This document shows, piece after piece, positions 8,801 through 18,121 of a stretch of DNA of 64,000 bases. This DNA is from Oceanirhabdus sp. W0125-5 (GTDB lineage Bacteria > Bacillota > Clostridia > Clostridiales > Clostridiaceae). The first letter of the stretch is position 1, and each line of letters begins with the position of its first letter. The stretch lies in contig NZ_CP115913.1 in assembly GCF_027938815.1 (NCBI RefSeq), positions 4,312,001 to 4,376,000 of the forward strand, in the 5' to 3' direction. The position numbers and the translations under genes were made by a program. Under the pieces are notes generated by a model. The model saw only the letters and a list, made by a program, of their open reading frames with translations. It ran no database searches and was not told the DNA's origin.

Positions 8801-9304
8801 TTGAAAGTAAAATCTATCTTACTCTTACCAATAATATTATTATGTTTTTTATCAATTATATATTTTAAGGTATACCATCATTATGAAAAACCGTCAAACA
8901 ATTATTACATAAATAGCTTATGTTCTAAGTTAATCATTGAAGATGAAACTGTGAACAATGCTGAAATTAGTCTCTTAATTACTGATTACTACAAACATAT
9001 TAGCTTACCAGATGAGCATAAACAATCTGTAATTTCATCTTTAAAAACCTTTGAGAACCATACTTTTGAGGGAGACTATGAACTATCTAATAAAAAACCT
9101 TTATTTAAATATATTATAAAAATTCAAGGTGAAAAATATATTGTTGATGTATATAATGATAATTTTCTTACTGTTTACTTATGGAATGGAAAATATCCAA
9201 AGGATAAGATTACAATGAAAGATTGTTATCCTTATGAAAATCTTTTTCAAATTAGTCAGTACATATATGGTTTTCAAGATTTCCTTAAGAATGCTGAAGA
9301 CTAA
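8801..9304 (+). CDS. Small membrane-anchored extracytoplasmic protein
   Basis: About 167 residues. The TTG at 8801 is preferred because AAAGGAGG lies 8 nt upstream, inside the longer frame that opens at 8753. The N-terminus KVKSILLLPIILLCFLSIIY is a signal anchor. The rest is a small soluble domain with DEHKQSVISSLKTFENHTF and a C-terminal helix. Unrecognised. The gene ends at a strong terminator and is divergent from the SbsA-domain protein; the shared 165-bp gap may carry both promoters. Confidence 0.7.
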   Translation: MKVKSILLLPIILLCFLSIIYFKVYHHYEKPSNNYYINSLCSKLIIEDETVNNAEISLLITDYYKHISLPDEHKQSVISSLKTFENHTFEGDYELSNKKPLFKYIIKIQGEKYIVDVYNDNFLTVYLWNGKYPKDKITMKDCYPYENLFQISQYIYGFQDFLKNAED

Positions 9305-9326
9305 AATCCTTTAAAATTTCAATTTT

Positions 9327-9358
9327 GACTCTTATACATATGTATGAGAGTCTTTTTT
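9327..9358 (+). terminator. Rho-independent terminator
   Basis: GACTCT(T)ATACAT-ATGTAT(G)AGAGTC followed by TTTTTT, 22 bp after the stop of the small exported protein. Confidence 0.9.
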
Positions 9359-9535
9359 ATTTTATATGTTGAACTAGTTTGTATAGTTAACAATTCAACT
9401 ATCAATTTATACTTACAATAAAACACGTTGAACTGTAGTGATTTTAATACAAGCATAAATTAAGTTTGAATATGGAATCTATATTGGATAAATTATATAA
9501 TAGAAGTATATTACGTTTTAGATAGGAGGAAAACT

Positions 9536-12500
9536 TTGAGTAATCAATATGATATAATTTACAAAAAAATCAAACGTTCTTTATCAAGTTCTAAATGGCT
9601 TAAAAATAACAATGTTGATATAACTATAATTGAAAGTGGAATAAAAAGCATAACTTTTAAATCAAATCTTAATACCATAATTAAAAATAAACGTTATTCA
9701 TGCAAAAATATTCTTTCTTTATGCGAAAGTATGATGAATGATATTTCACCTATTGCACCTCCTGAAAATTGGCTTGAGTATCTATTTAATTATACTTTAA
9801 ATAAATCCTTTCCATCTGCAGTTCAGACAGAATTATTTGAGGAATATGATATTTCCTGTGAACTCTATTTGAGATTATTAAGGATACTCTCTGATGTAGA
9901 GCGTTATTCTAAGTGTGATAGTTTTAAATGTAACTATCCATTAACCTTCTTAACAGCAGAGGAGATTAATTCTCTAGAGTACAAAGAGGAATATAAGAAA
10001 TTTCTTACAGTATTTAAAAACGATTACATATACGAAATGATGAAATTAAGTCAAGAATATCAAGGCTATAACACTCTAGATCATATTTGTGGAGTTCATT
10101 ATGTAGCTATGTTTATTGCTTATCAACTTAAATCAAAGGATTTTCCTATCGACCTTGGAAGAGTTTCTGGAGCTGCTGCAGGTCACGATATTGGGAAATA
10201 TGGCTGTAAGGGTATGGAGCTTAAAAGAGTTCCCCATTTACATTATTACTATACAGATGTATGGTTTAAAAAATACAATATAAATTTTATAAGAAATATT
10301 GCAGTAAATCATTCTACCTGGGATCTTGAACTTGAGAATCTTTCTCTTGAATCTTTAATCCTAATATATTCTGATTTCAGAGTAAAAAACAAAGGTAGAA
10401 AAATGCATATATACTCTCTTGAGGATTCCTTTAATGTTATCCTTGAAAAATTAGAGAATCTTGATCAGGCTAAAGAAAAAAGATATCGCAAAGTTTATGC
10501 CAAGTTAAAAGATTTCGAAGATTTTTTAAGTTCTAGTGGTATTGAAACAGACTTAAATTGTACACCACTATATTCTTCAAAAATCACTATGCCTAATTAT
10601 GCATTATTACATGGTAAGAATATAATTCAAGGATTAAAATTCAATGCAATAGACCACAACATAAACCTTATGCACCTTTTAAGAGATAACCATTCTCTTG
10701 ATTTAGTTCTTGAAAGAGCTAGAAGTGAAAAAGATTGGAAAAATTTACGTGAATACCTTAGAGCTATAAAGGAATATTGTACATATCTTACACAGGAACA
10801 GAAAAAACAAACACTAGAGTTTCTATTTGGCCAACTAACACATTCTGAGGATGATATTAGGCGAAAATGTGCATCTATAATGGGTATGCTTATAGCTTAT
10901 TATGATGAAGATTATAGAAAAGAGATTCCTGCTGATTCAGTTATTCTTAATGAAAGTAAAAGTGTAGATCTTCTAAAATACTACCTTAATTTAATGGTTC
11001 ATCCAAAACGTCAATCCATTGCTATTCATAAAAAATGGATTGGTTACAGTACCAGAATAACAATTAATTCTTTATTTAAGAATTCACGTGATAATATGGA
11101 AAAAAAATATCGAGATGTTATAGCTCATTATTATGTTATTAATAAATCAACAAATATTGAAAGTCAGCTATACCTTCTTGAAGCTGCAAAGTATATTCCT
11201 ATGAATGATGAAGATGAGAGTGTTAAAGCTATACTATCTTATGTTCTTAATATGCTTAATAAGAAAAATTCCAGCTTAAGAATTTCAGCACTTGAAACCA
11301 GTAAAACATTGATTAATAAAATGTCAAATAATTTCTTTATTGAAGGCCTTAAAGAATATATTAATAGTCTTCATAAATCAATAAAATCTCCTGCTGAAAA
11401 TATGTTAATACGCTCTATTTGTTCTAAACTTGAGCTTGTTGAACTATTGGATATATACACTGAATACTGCACCCTTGATAAAGAAAAAATTGGTGATATA
11501 TTCCTTAGCAATCTTAAAAGTGCAACAAATTGGATTGTGAAGAAAAATCAGATTGATCTTTTAGTTGAGTATGTTCTTGATAACTCAAGCGACTCTCTAC
11601 AAACTGCAATGCATTTTTGTAATATTCTTAAGGTAAGTGAAGTTGAGAGTGTACGAACAAGAGCTGGAATTGCACTTTTAAAGATCATGCCTGCCCTTTC
11701 TCTTTCAAAACGAAATGAGATTGCTGTTGAGCTTCTTAGAGCCCTTGAGATTGAAGGACAACATTTTACAGAATATATTCCTTTGTACCTTGGTCAAATT
11801 ATTTTATACCTTCCTCCAAAGGAACTTAATGAGATTATTGAAGATCAGGTATCAAAGATTAAGAAATCAAATAATAATCTTAAAACTCTTATATTAAAAA
11901 CTATTGGTATAGCACTAAAATATTATCCTGAATACAAAGTAAGATTTAAAGATTCATCAAAGAATCATAATTACCGTCTTCATGATATGCTAGGAATTTT
12001 AATGAATGGTCTTGGTGATTATAGTACAAAGGTTAATCAAGCTGCCATTGGAGTTATAGGCAGGGACATTTTTGCATCCTCACATCTAACTCTTGAGGAT
12101 AAAGAAAGAACCTTTACTCTAATGGGTAAAAAGACCCTAACTCTTCTTACCCAAACAAATGAGAATCGTTTATTGTTCCTGTCAAATTCAGCAGCATTAA
12201 ACCATATATATAGATTTATTTCGGATTTTACACACTCTAAAGGAAATTTACAAATAGAAATACCTAAAAAAATTGCATTTTTCCCAGGGACATTTGATCC
12301 TTTCACTTTAAGTCACAAGGAAATTGCTAGAGCCATAAGTGATGAAGGTTTTGAAGTTTATCTTGCTGTTGATGAATTTTCTTGGTCTAAGAGAACTCTA
12401 CCTAATCTTCTTAGAAAGAAGATTATAAATATGTCTATTGCTGAGGAACTTAATATTTTCTTATTCCCTGGTGATATTCAAATTAATATAGCTAATCCTG

Positions 12501-14374
12501 TTGACCTTAAGAAGCTGAAAAGATTATTTCCTAACTCAGAGGTTCATATGGTTGCAGGAAGTGATGTTATTACAAATGCATCTAGTTACCAAAAAGAACC
12601 TTTACCATATTCAATCCAAACCTTTCCTCATATTATTTTTACTAGAGGTAAGAGAAAGGAACTGGATGAGGCAATAAAATCAATTAAAAATCATGTATCA
12701 ATTTTGAGTTTATCTTCAAAATTCAGAGATATAAGTTCTACTCAGATAAGAAACTGTATCGATCAAAACAGAGATATATCAAAGCTAATAAATCCTGTAG
12801 CAGAAAGATATATTTATGAAAATGGTTTCTATCAAAGAGAGCCTTTAAATAAACTCTCTATTAATCCTTCATGGATTGATGTTATTCACCATGAAGATAT
12901 AGAGGATAAACATATAAAAAATATATCTCAAAAATTCACAGGAAAGAATGACTCAGATATTATTAAGTTTTTACTTGATTTTCGTCATAAAGAATCCACT
13001 AAGATGGTTATTCTTAAAGATAAGTTAACTGATAAAATCTTAGCCTTTTCAACCTTCTACTGGCTAAGATCAACAAATTTTTATAATGAATTACATGACA
13101 CTACTATTTGTAACTATCTTAGATCACAAGCTAAAGGAAGAACCATTCATATAAATGGACTTTATGTTAATGAGAGTGAAACCTCTATTAATCTTTATCA
13201 AACTTTAATATCTGAGACTTTAGCCTTTGCAGTTGCGAAAGATTATGAATATGCCATCTTTGAAGATAGTTCAAATATTACTAAAAATAAAGAAATATTA
13301 AATTGGTTAAAACTCAGCGGATTTATCGAAGTACCACACGAGAATCCTGAGGTTAATGTTTTATCTGTTGATATGAGCAACCCAATTGTAATTAACCTAG
13401 ATATTGATAAGGTTATTAAAGAACCTTACAGAAGCAACAATAAAGTTAAAAACATAGTAAAAGATAACAGATATACACTTTTAAATTCACTAACAAAGCT
13501 TTATCCTGGTAATCTAGTATTATCTTTTGATCATGAGTTGATGTCTCAATCATTGATTAAGCTAATTTGTGAAGAAAATAATGTACCTACAGAGGTTTCT
13601 GTTCCTCGAAAACTAGGTGATGATATGTGTGTTCCCTATGGTGATATTCTTGATAGATATGTGGTTCCTAACACAGTAACAAAATCTCTGCATATTGAGA
13701 AGCTTTTTGCTCCTAATACAAAGTCTTTTAATATTGTAGAGTTCCCATATTATCTATCAATGGAGAATCAAGTTAAGATGATTCAATCCTTTAAAAGAGA
13801 CGTTATCCTTGTAGATAACCTACTCCATAAAGGATATAGAATGCAAGCTTTAGACCCATTATTGAAAAAATGTAATTTAAAAATTAAAAATGTAATAGTT
13901 GGTATACTCTCAGGTAGAGGTAAAGATCTTATGGATATGCAGAACAGAGAAGTGAGAAGCGTTTACTTTATACCTAGATTGCGTATATGGTTTAACGAAA
14001 GTAATCTATATCCATTCTTAGGTGGGGATGCCCTTTGGCGTGGAAATCCTCCTACTAGAAACCTTATACCTTCAATAAATATGGTTCTGCCATATACTTT
14101 CCCTTTCTTCATAAGGGATACGTCAAAAAATAGCATATTCGATTTTTCCAAGGTATGCCTTGATAATTCTATGAATATGCTGAAGGTGATAGAAGGAGAA
14201 TTCTATAAATATTCTTCAAGAAACCTTACATTATCAAATCTTGGTGAGGTGCTATACGTCCCAAGAATACCTGAAAAAGGTGATGGTATAAAATACGAGC
14301 TACATCAAAGTCCTTCACATTACCTTGAGAATGATTTTGAACTGTTAAATAGATTTGAGGAATCGTGGAACTAA
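9536..14374 (+). CDS. 1612-residue multidomain HD / helical-repeat / nucleotidyltransferase protein
   Basis: It starts at TTG 9536 with AGGAGG 6 nt upstream. Domains in order: an HD phosphohydrolase-type domain (about 175-310; H183, H217-D218 in AAGHDIGKYG, H259 and D280); a long all-helical region resembling HEAT repeats (about 390-880); a NadD/cytidylyltransferase-type domain (about 910-1100) with FFPGTFDPFTLSH, where T924 and H927 match the (H/T)xGH site, and ISSTQIR at 1066-1072; a part resembling a GNAT fold (about 1110-1280); and a C-terminal domain with DVILVDNLLHKGYR (1422-1435), which resembles a phosphoribosyltransferase PRPP loop. The first and third domains are clear from motifs; the helical, GNAT and PRTase readings are inference. 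It heads a three-gene unit with a dehydrogenase-like and a flavodoxin-like protein. No signal peptide, so cytoplasmic. A role in pyridine-nucleotide or related nucleotide chemistry is plausible but unproven. Confidence 0.85.
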   Translation: MSNQYDIIYKKIKRSLSSSKWLKNNNVDITIIESGIKSITFKSNLNTIIKNKRYSCKNILSLCESMMNDISPIAPPENWLEYLFNYTLNKSFPSAVQTELFEEYDISCELYLRLLRILSDVERYSKCDSFKCNYPLTFLTAEEINSLEYKEEYKKFLTVFKNDYIYEMMKLSQEYQGYNTLDHICGVHYVAMFIAYQLKSKDFPIDLGRVSGAAAGHDIGKYGCKGMELKRVPHLHYYYTDVWFKKYNINFIRNIAVNHSTWDLELENLSLESLILIYSDFRVKNKGRKMHIYSLEDSFNVILEKLENLDQAKEKRYRKVYAKLKDFEDFLSSSGIETDLNCTPLYSSKITMPNYALLHGKNIIQGLKFNAIDHNINLMHLLRDNHSLDLVLERARSEKDWKNLREYLRAIKEYCTYLTQEQKKQTLEFLFGQLTHSEDDIRRKCASIMGMLIAYYDEDYRKEIPADSVILNESKSVDLLKYYLNLMVHPKRQSIAIHKKWIGYSTRITINSLFKNSRDNMEKKYRDVIAHYYVINKSTNIESQLYLLEAAKYIPMNDEDESVKAILSYVLNMLNKKNSSLRISALETSKTLINKMSNNFFIEGLKEYINSLHKSIKSPAENMLIRSICSKLELVELLDIYTEYCTLDKEKIGDIFLSNLKSATNWIVKKNQIDLLVEYVLDNSSDSLQTAMHFCNILKVSEVESVRTRAGIALLKIMPALSLSKRNEIAVELLRALEIEGQHFTEYIPLYLGQIILYLPPKELNEIIEDQVSKIKKSNNNLKTLILKTIGIALKYYPEYKVRFKDSSKNHNYRLHDMLGILMNGLGDYSTKVNQAAIGVIGRDIFASSHLTLEDKERTFTLMGKKTLTLLTQTNENRLLFLSNSAALNHIYRFISDFTHSKGNLQIEIPKKIAFFPGTFDPFTLSHKEIARAISDEGFEVYLAVDEFSWSKRTLPNLLRKKIINMSIAEELNIFLFPGDIQINIANPVDLKKLKRLFPNSEVHMVAGSDVITNASSYQKEPLPYSIQTFPHIIFTRGKRKELDEAIKSIKNHVSILSLSSKFRDISSTQIRNCIDQNRDISKLINPVAERYIYENGFYQREPLNKLSINPSWIDVIHHEDIEDKHIKNISQKFTGKNDSDIIKFLLDFRHKESTKMVILKDKLTDKILAFSTFYWLRSTNFYNELHDTTICNYLRSQAKGRTIHINGLYVNESETSINLYQTLISETLAFAVAKDYEYAIFEDSSNITKNKEILNWLKLSGFIEVPHENPEVNVLSVDMSNPIVINLDIDKVIKEPYRSNNKVKNIVKDNRYTLLNSLTKLYPGNLVLSFDHELMSQSLIKLICEENNVPTEVSVPRKLGDDMCVPYGDILDRYVVPNTVTKSLHIEKLFAPNTKSFNIVEFPYYLSMENQVKMIQSFKRDVILVDNLLHKGYRMQALDPLLKKCNLKIKNVIVGILSGRGKDLMDMQNREVRSVYFIPRLRIWFNESNLYPFLGGDALWRGNPPTRNLIPSINMVLPYTFPFFIRDTSKNSIFDFSKVCLDNSMNMLKVIEGEFYKYSSRNLTLSNLGEVLYVPRIPEKGDGIKYELHQSPSHYLENDFELLNRFEESWN

Positions 14375-14400
14375 ACCCACTTCGTGCGTTAAAAACAAAT

Positions 14401-14520
14401 GGATAATTGAGAATTGAGAATTGAGAATGATTGATATTTCACTCCGTGAAATTTAAATTTTTATTGTTCTTTAGATTTAGAAATTTTACTTTTGATAAAA
14501 TATTGTATTTATGTTTCCGT
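14401..14520. repeat. Hairpin-module repeat copy 3 (left half and core)
   Basis: A 7-bp array (ATTGAGA three times, then ATGATTG) is followed by the hairpin ATTTCACTCCGTGAAAT (14436-14452), the TTATTGTTCTTT element and TTTTGATAAAATATTG. It occupies most of the gap between the 1612-residue gene and the next gene, without an obvious terminator. Confidence 0.8.
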
Positions 14521-14565
14521 GCTCCATTCTTAAAAAATAGACAAATTATATAACTGGGAGATAAT

Positions 14566-15843
14566 ATGATGACTAAAAAATTATTTTATTATAAATATAA
14601 TAACAACACATTTATCAGTGAGGAACCACTTTCCTTGGATTTATTGGAAGAGAGGGATGAGGCTGTGGCTTCTTCCTCCTTCGAGAATTTGTTCCTAGTG
14701 AAAAATTCTTCGCTTGATGAAAATAGAATCTTTTATAAATTAAATGAATCAAATATAGCTAAAGATGAAAGCCTTGGTTTAATAAACTCTAATATACAGG
14801 TGACAAATCAAATTGCGTATCCTGAGTGGGTACTTAAGGCTGTTAAAGCTGGTAATGCCTATGCTCTTAATATGAGTAATCCATTATGGTTTGAACTTCT
14901 ACATAAGAAAAATCCTAATAAATTAACACTTACCCTTTCAGGTTTAGGTGATGTAGGTGGAACTTTATTATTGGGACTTAGATTGCTAGGTCATGACTGT
15001 ATTGAAAAAATTAAAATATTTGATCTTGGTGAGGATAAAATTCAAAGATGGTTATATGAGTGTGGGCAAATCACTTCTCCTTCTTTCCAAGAAATGAATG
15101 TTAAAATTGAAAAATGTACTGAAGATGATTTATTTAACTGCGATATGTTCATTTTCTGTGTTTCTGTTGGAGTTCCTAAAATTGGAGATGAAAAAGAAGA
15201 TGTTCGAATGGTTCAATATCGTGGAAATGCTAAGGTAATAAGTCATTATGCTAAGCTTGCTAGAAAATCAAATTTTAAGGGTTACTTTGCAGTAGTATCT
15301 GATCCAGTTGATCATCTATGTAAAGCTGCATTATACTACAGTAATCTTGATGAGGACGGCAACTTCGATGGAAAAGGCTTAGCTCCAGATCAAATTACTG
15401 GCTTTGGTCTTGGTGTTATGAATGCACGAGCAGCCTTTTATGCATCACAAGATGAAAAAACAAGTAACTATATGACTGAAGGAAGAGCCTATGGACCTCA
15501 TGGTGAAGGATTATTTATTGCAAATAGTATAGAGAATTATGATGAAGATTTATCACAGGAACTGACTTTCAAAACCAAAACTGCTAATCTAGCTGTACGT
15601 GAAACTGGTTTTAAACCTTTTATAGCTCCTGCCCTTTCCTCTGGAAGCTTAAGCTTACTAGCGTATATAAGAGGCGAATGGCATTACAGCACAAACTTTG
15701 TTAATGGTGCTTTCTTTGGCTGCAGAAATAGAAATAGCAATGGTTTATTAGAACTTGAAAGCCTTCCTTTAAATGATGAGTTATATACTAACCTAAAGAA
15801 AACATATAATAGTTTAAGAGAATTTAACCCAAATATTGATTAA
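14566..15843 (+). CDS. Lactate/malate-dehydrogenase-like protein
   Basis: 425 residues, about 110 longer than ordinary LDH/MDH because of an N-terminal extension. A Rossmann loop GLGDVGG lies at 126-132, followed by the strand-end acid D153. Family landmarks continue: V.MVQYRGN at 213-221 (R214 aligns with the mobile-loop arginine of the LDH GESR.NLVQRN region), DPVDH at 246-250 in place of the usual NPVD, R288 in NARAAFYA and H312 in YGPHGE. R288 and H312 are 24 residues apart, as are R171 and H195 of LDH. This indicates an NAD(P)-dependent oxidoreductase acting on an unknown 2-hydroxy- or 2-oxo-acid-like substrate. GGGAG precedes ATG 14566. The next gene begins 27 bp downstream. Confidence 0.8.
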   Translation: MMTKKLFYYKYNNNTFISEEPLSLDLLEERDEAVASSSFENLFLVKNSSLDENRIFYKLNESNIAKDESLGLINSNIQVTNQIAYPEWVLKAVKAGNAYALNMSNPLWFELLHKKNPNKLTLTLSGLGDVGGTLLLGLRLLGHDCIEKIKIFDLGEDKIQRWLYECGQITSPSFQEMNVKIEKCTEDDLFNCDMFIFCVSVGVPKIGDEKEDVRMVQYRGNAKVISHYAKLARKSNFKGYFAVVSDPVDHLCKAALYYSNLDEDGNFDGKGLAPDQITGFGLGVMNARAAFYASQDEKTSNYMTEGRAYGPHGEGLFIANSIENYDEDLSQELTFKTKTANLAVRETGFKPFIAPALSSGSLSLLAYIRGEWHYSTNFVNGAFFGCRNRNSNGLLELESLPLNDELYTNLKKTYNSLREFNPNID

Positions 15844-15870
15844 TACTTATAGATATTTTGAAAGGCAGGT

Positions 15871-16935
15871 GTGAAAGTGGATAAATTATATATAATATGT
15901 CCTAATAGCAGCCCATCCTCCATGCTGAATTCTATGATTAATTCTACTGTAAAAGGTTCTTCTTATGAAATAATTAAGGAATTCAGGTTGCTTCAAAGTT
16001 ATGAAAATAAGAAAATTGTTTTTGCCTTAGAGCTTGATTCTTTAGGATATGACTGTGAAATGATTTTATTTTTGAAGAAATTAGATGAACATAATATATC
16101 TTTTAAAGGTTCAGTATGTTCCCTATTAATTCATTCAAAGAGTGAGTTTTATACAAAACGTGCTGCTCAGGATATAACTTTTTTAATTAATAATATGGGT
16201 GGCGCCTTTATTGGTCATCCTCTAATTGAAGCAACAAGCACGCTTAATAATTTTCTCACATGGCAAAAGGTTTATCCTGATCAATCCTTGAAAGAAATAT
16301 GCCTTTCCATATGCGAAAAGCAAGGTTTACGTTTAAGTAAATATAAAACCAAAGAAAAAAACAAAAGTAAGATTCTACTTCTATATTCTAGTCCAAATAT
16401 TAAATCAAATACGGTAGCTCTGTGGAATATGGTTAAAGATAATCTTATAGAAATGGGTGAAAATGTTGATATCACCGAGGTACAGATTGAGAGCGGTGAA
16501 GTATTAGATTGTAAAGGGTGTTTATTTCAGCTATGTGTTCACTACGGAGAACGTAACTCCTGCTTCTATGGTGGACAAATGGTGAAAGAGGTACTGCCTG
16601 CTATTGAAGAAAATGATGTAATAGTTTGGCTTGCACCTAATTATAATGATACTCTTGCTGCAAATCTCACTGCAGTAATAAACAGATTGACTGTACTGTA
16701 TAGGAAAATTAAATTCTACAATAAAAAAATCTTCGGAATCGTTGTATCTGGAAACTCTGGAAGTGATTCTGTTGCTAAACAATTGATAGGAGCACTTAAT
16801 ATAAACAAAGGCTTCTTTCTTCCTCCTAACTTCGCAATCTGTGAAACAGCTAACGACCCAAATGCAATCTATGGGGTGGAAAACATTGAAGAAAAAGCAT
16901 GTTCATTTGCTAAACATATGTTGGATAATATTTAA
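15871..16935 (+). CDS. Flavodoxin-like NAD(P)H-dependent oxidoreductase with extra N-terminal domain
   Basis: 354 residues from GTG 15871 (AAAGGCAGGT upstream; GTG 15877 is possible). Residues 1-155 form an unrecognised alpha/beta domain. Residues 165-354 are a flavodoxin/NADPH-dependent FMN reductase fold: ILLLYSSPNIKSNT at 168-181 is the FMN phosphate loop, and DVIVWLAPNYNDTLAANL is the second flavin loop. Four cysteines, C214, C217, C222 and C231 (pattern C-x2-C-x4-C-x8-C), sit where iron-sulfur flavoproteins carry cluster ligands, so a cluster is possible. It is the last gene of the three-gene unit and ends at a shared terminator. Electron transfer to or from the dehydrogenase-like neighbour is inference. 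Confidence 0.8.
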   Translation: MKVDKLYIICPNSSPSSMLNSMINSTVKGSSYEIIKEFRLLQSYENKKIVFALELDSLGYDCEMILFLKKLDEHNISFKGSVCSLLIHSKSEFYTKRAAQDITFLINNMGGAFIGHPLIEATSTLNNFLTWQKVYPDQSLKEICLSICEKQGLRLSKYKTKEKNKSKILLLYSSPNIKSNTVALWNMVKDNLIEMGENVDITEVQIESGEVLDCKGCLFQLCVHYGERNSCFYGGQMVKEVLPAIEENDVIVWLAPNYNDTLAANLTAVINRLTVLYRKIKFYNKKIFGIVVSGNSGSDSVAKQLIGALNINKGFFLPPNFAICETANDPNAIYGVENIEEKACSFAKHMLDNI

Positions 16936-16938
16936 ATA

Positions 16939-16963
16939 AGGGCTTGCATTGGCAAGCCCTTTA
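16939..16963. terminator. Bidirectional terminator between convergent genes
   Basis: AGGGCTTGC-ATTG-GCAAGCCCT with a short TTTAG tract on the plus strand. It separates the flavodoxin-like gene from the convergent GNAT gene. Confidence 0.75.
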
Positions 16964-16966
16964 GTT

Positions 16967-17458
16967 TCAATAATCAAAGTTTAACCTCATTGCAATAAAG
17001 TCATAGTCAACTCCCCTTATTGTATTCACAAATTCCTCTACTACTTCAAAGCCTAACTTATCATATACTTTAATTGCTCTTTTATTAAACTTTGCAACAG
17101 TTAAGTCAATATAGCTTAAATTATATTTTTCTTTTCCAAACTCAATTATTGACTTTACAAATTCAGTACCAAAGCCTTTACCTGTAATAGTAGGTCTCAT
17201 TTGCACACCTAGACAAAAGAACTCTCCAATATAATAGAATGAACAATTTCCTATAAGTTCATTAAACTCATTGTAGATTGAAAAATCATTATCTGAATCA
17301 ATAAAGCTTTTTATAAACTCTATTTTTTCCTTACTGACATTATTATTATAGAATGAATATATGCCCTCATATTCCCAGGTTAAAATATCTTCAACATCAC
17401 TTTTTATAGGTACTCTATATTCTAATCTCATTTCACTTTTTGCACTATTATAACTCAT
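16967..17458 (-). CDS. GNAT family N-acetyltransferase
   Basis: 163 residues. The GNAT acetyl-CoA site is visible in the segment from QMRPTITGKGFGTEFV onward (GKGFGT for Q/RxxGxG/A), followed by KFNKRAIKVYDKLGF, the motif-B helix and strand. AAGGAGGG precedes ATG 17458. The substrate is unknown; similarity to ribosomal-protein or small-molecule acetylases cannot be separated here. It is a single gene. Confidence 0.88.
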   Translation of the reverse strand: MSYNSAKSEMRLEYRVPIKSDVEDILTWEYEGIYSFYNNNVSKEKIEFIKSFIDSDNDFSIYNEFNELIGNCSFYYIGEFFCLGVQMRPTITGKGFGTEFVKSIIEFGKEKYNLSYIDLTVAKFNKRAIKVYDKLGFEVVEEFVNTIRGVDYDFIAMRLNFDY

Positions 17459-17523
17459 CTCTTCGCCCTCCTTATTTACATGAATATTTGAGCAAAGACT
17501 ACTTAATAAAGTAATTTAGTGCT

Positions 17524-17655
17524 TTAATCTATTTCCTTCACAGCAGCCTTTGCTATGAAGCTAAAAACACCTTTAAAGAAGGGTATTTCATAATTATCAC
17601 TCCAATCATAAATAGTAATAAACTTTTTATCATAATTGTTTATTTTATTTAATTA
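17524..17655 (-). pseudogene. Probable gene remnant (C-terminal end only)
   Basis: A short open stretch on the minus strand reads FITIYDWSDNYEIPFFKGVF, then SFIAKAAVKEID and a stop. The composition looks like a real protein C-terminus, but there is no start codon or ribosome-binding site and a stop lies just upstream, so it may be a decayed gene end. The family is not recognised. Confidence 0.3.
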
Positions 17656-17925
17656 TACCTGATATTTAAAATATTTTAAATATTTAGAATATAGTCAAAA
17701 TGATTTTGATAATTAAGAATTTTAAAAGGACCTTCTGTTCCTTTAAATCTAAATTACTATATCAAACTCATTTATTGTGAATTTAATAAATTTTTATCTA
17801 ATGTATTAAGTAAATTATTATCCATTATAAATAATTTATAAAATCTTTTATTGGTTTTATTTAATAATAATGTTGTAATATATTTGCACTATATCTCTAC
17901 TATATATTTAGGGAGGGAACCCAAA

Positions 17926-17976
17926 ATGGATAATGCAACTCATGGGGAAATTAAAGAACTCATTATTGAACTGTAA
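17926..17976 (+). CDS. Possible 16-residue leader or micro-ORF
   Basis: ATG at 17926 is preceded by GGGAGGG, and the frame MDNATHGEIKELIIEL ends in TAA. The following 100 bp are open but unrecognised and end at a strong plus-strand terminator. It could be a real short peptide, a leader, or the start of a decayed gene. The rest of the 17459-18121 gap shows nothing else apart from the remnant described separately. Confidence 0.3.
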   Translation: MDNATHGEIKELIIEL

Positions 17977-18077
17977 ATCCTGCTATATATAATAGTTGCT
18001 GTTTTAAAAGAAGATAAAATTCTTTGTTGGAATCACGAAAATAGAAAAGATACTCTTTTATTAAAGATTATAATAAT

Positions 18078-18117
18078 AAAACTCATCTTTCCAAATTTTA
18101 GAAGATGAGTTTTTTTA
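18078..18117 (+). terminator. Rho-independent terminator
   Basis: AAACTCATCTT, a loop, then AGAAGATGAGTTT followed by TTTT. It closes whatever is transcribed from the 17.9 kb region and sits just beyond the 3' end of the convergent 64-residue gene. Confidence 0.75.
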
Positions 18118-18121
18118 ATAT

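Noticed and set aside
12037..12306. 89-residue minus-strand frame in the 1612-residue gene
   Set aside because: Shadow of a clearly coding region.
14401..14440. CRISPR-like array in the 7-bp repeats
   Set aside because: Units are 7 bp without spacers, so they cannot be CRISPR repeats.
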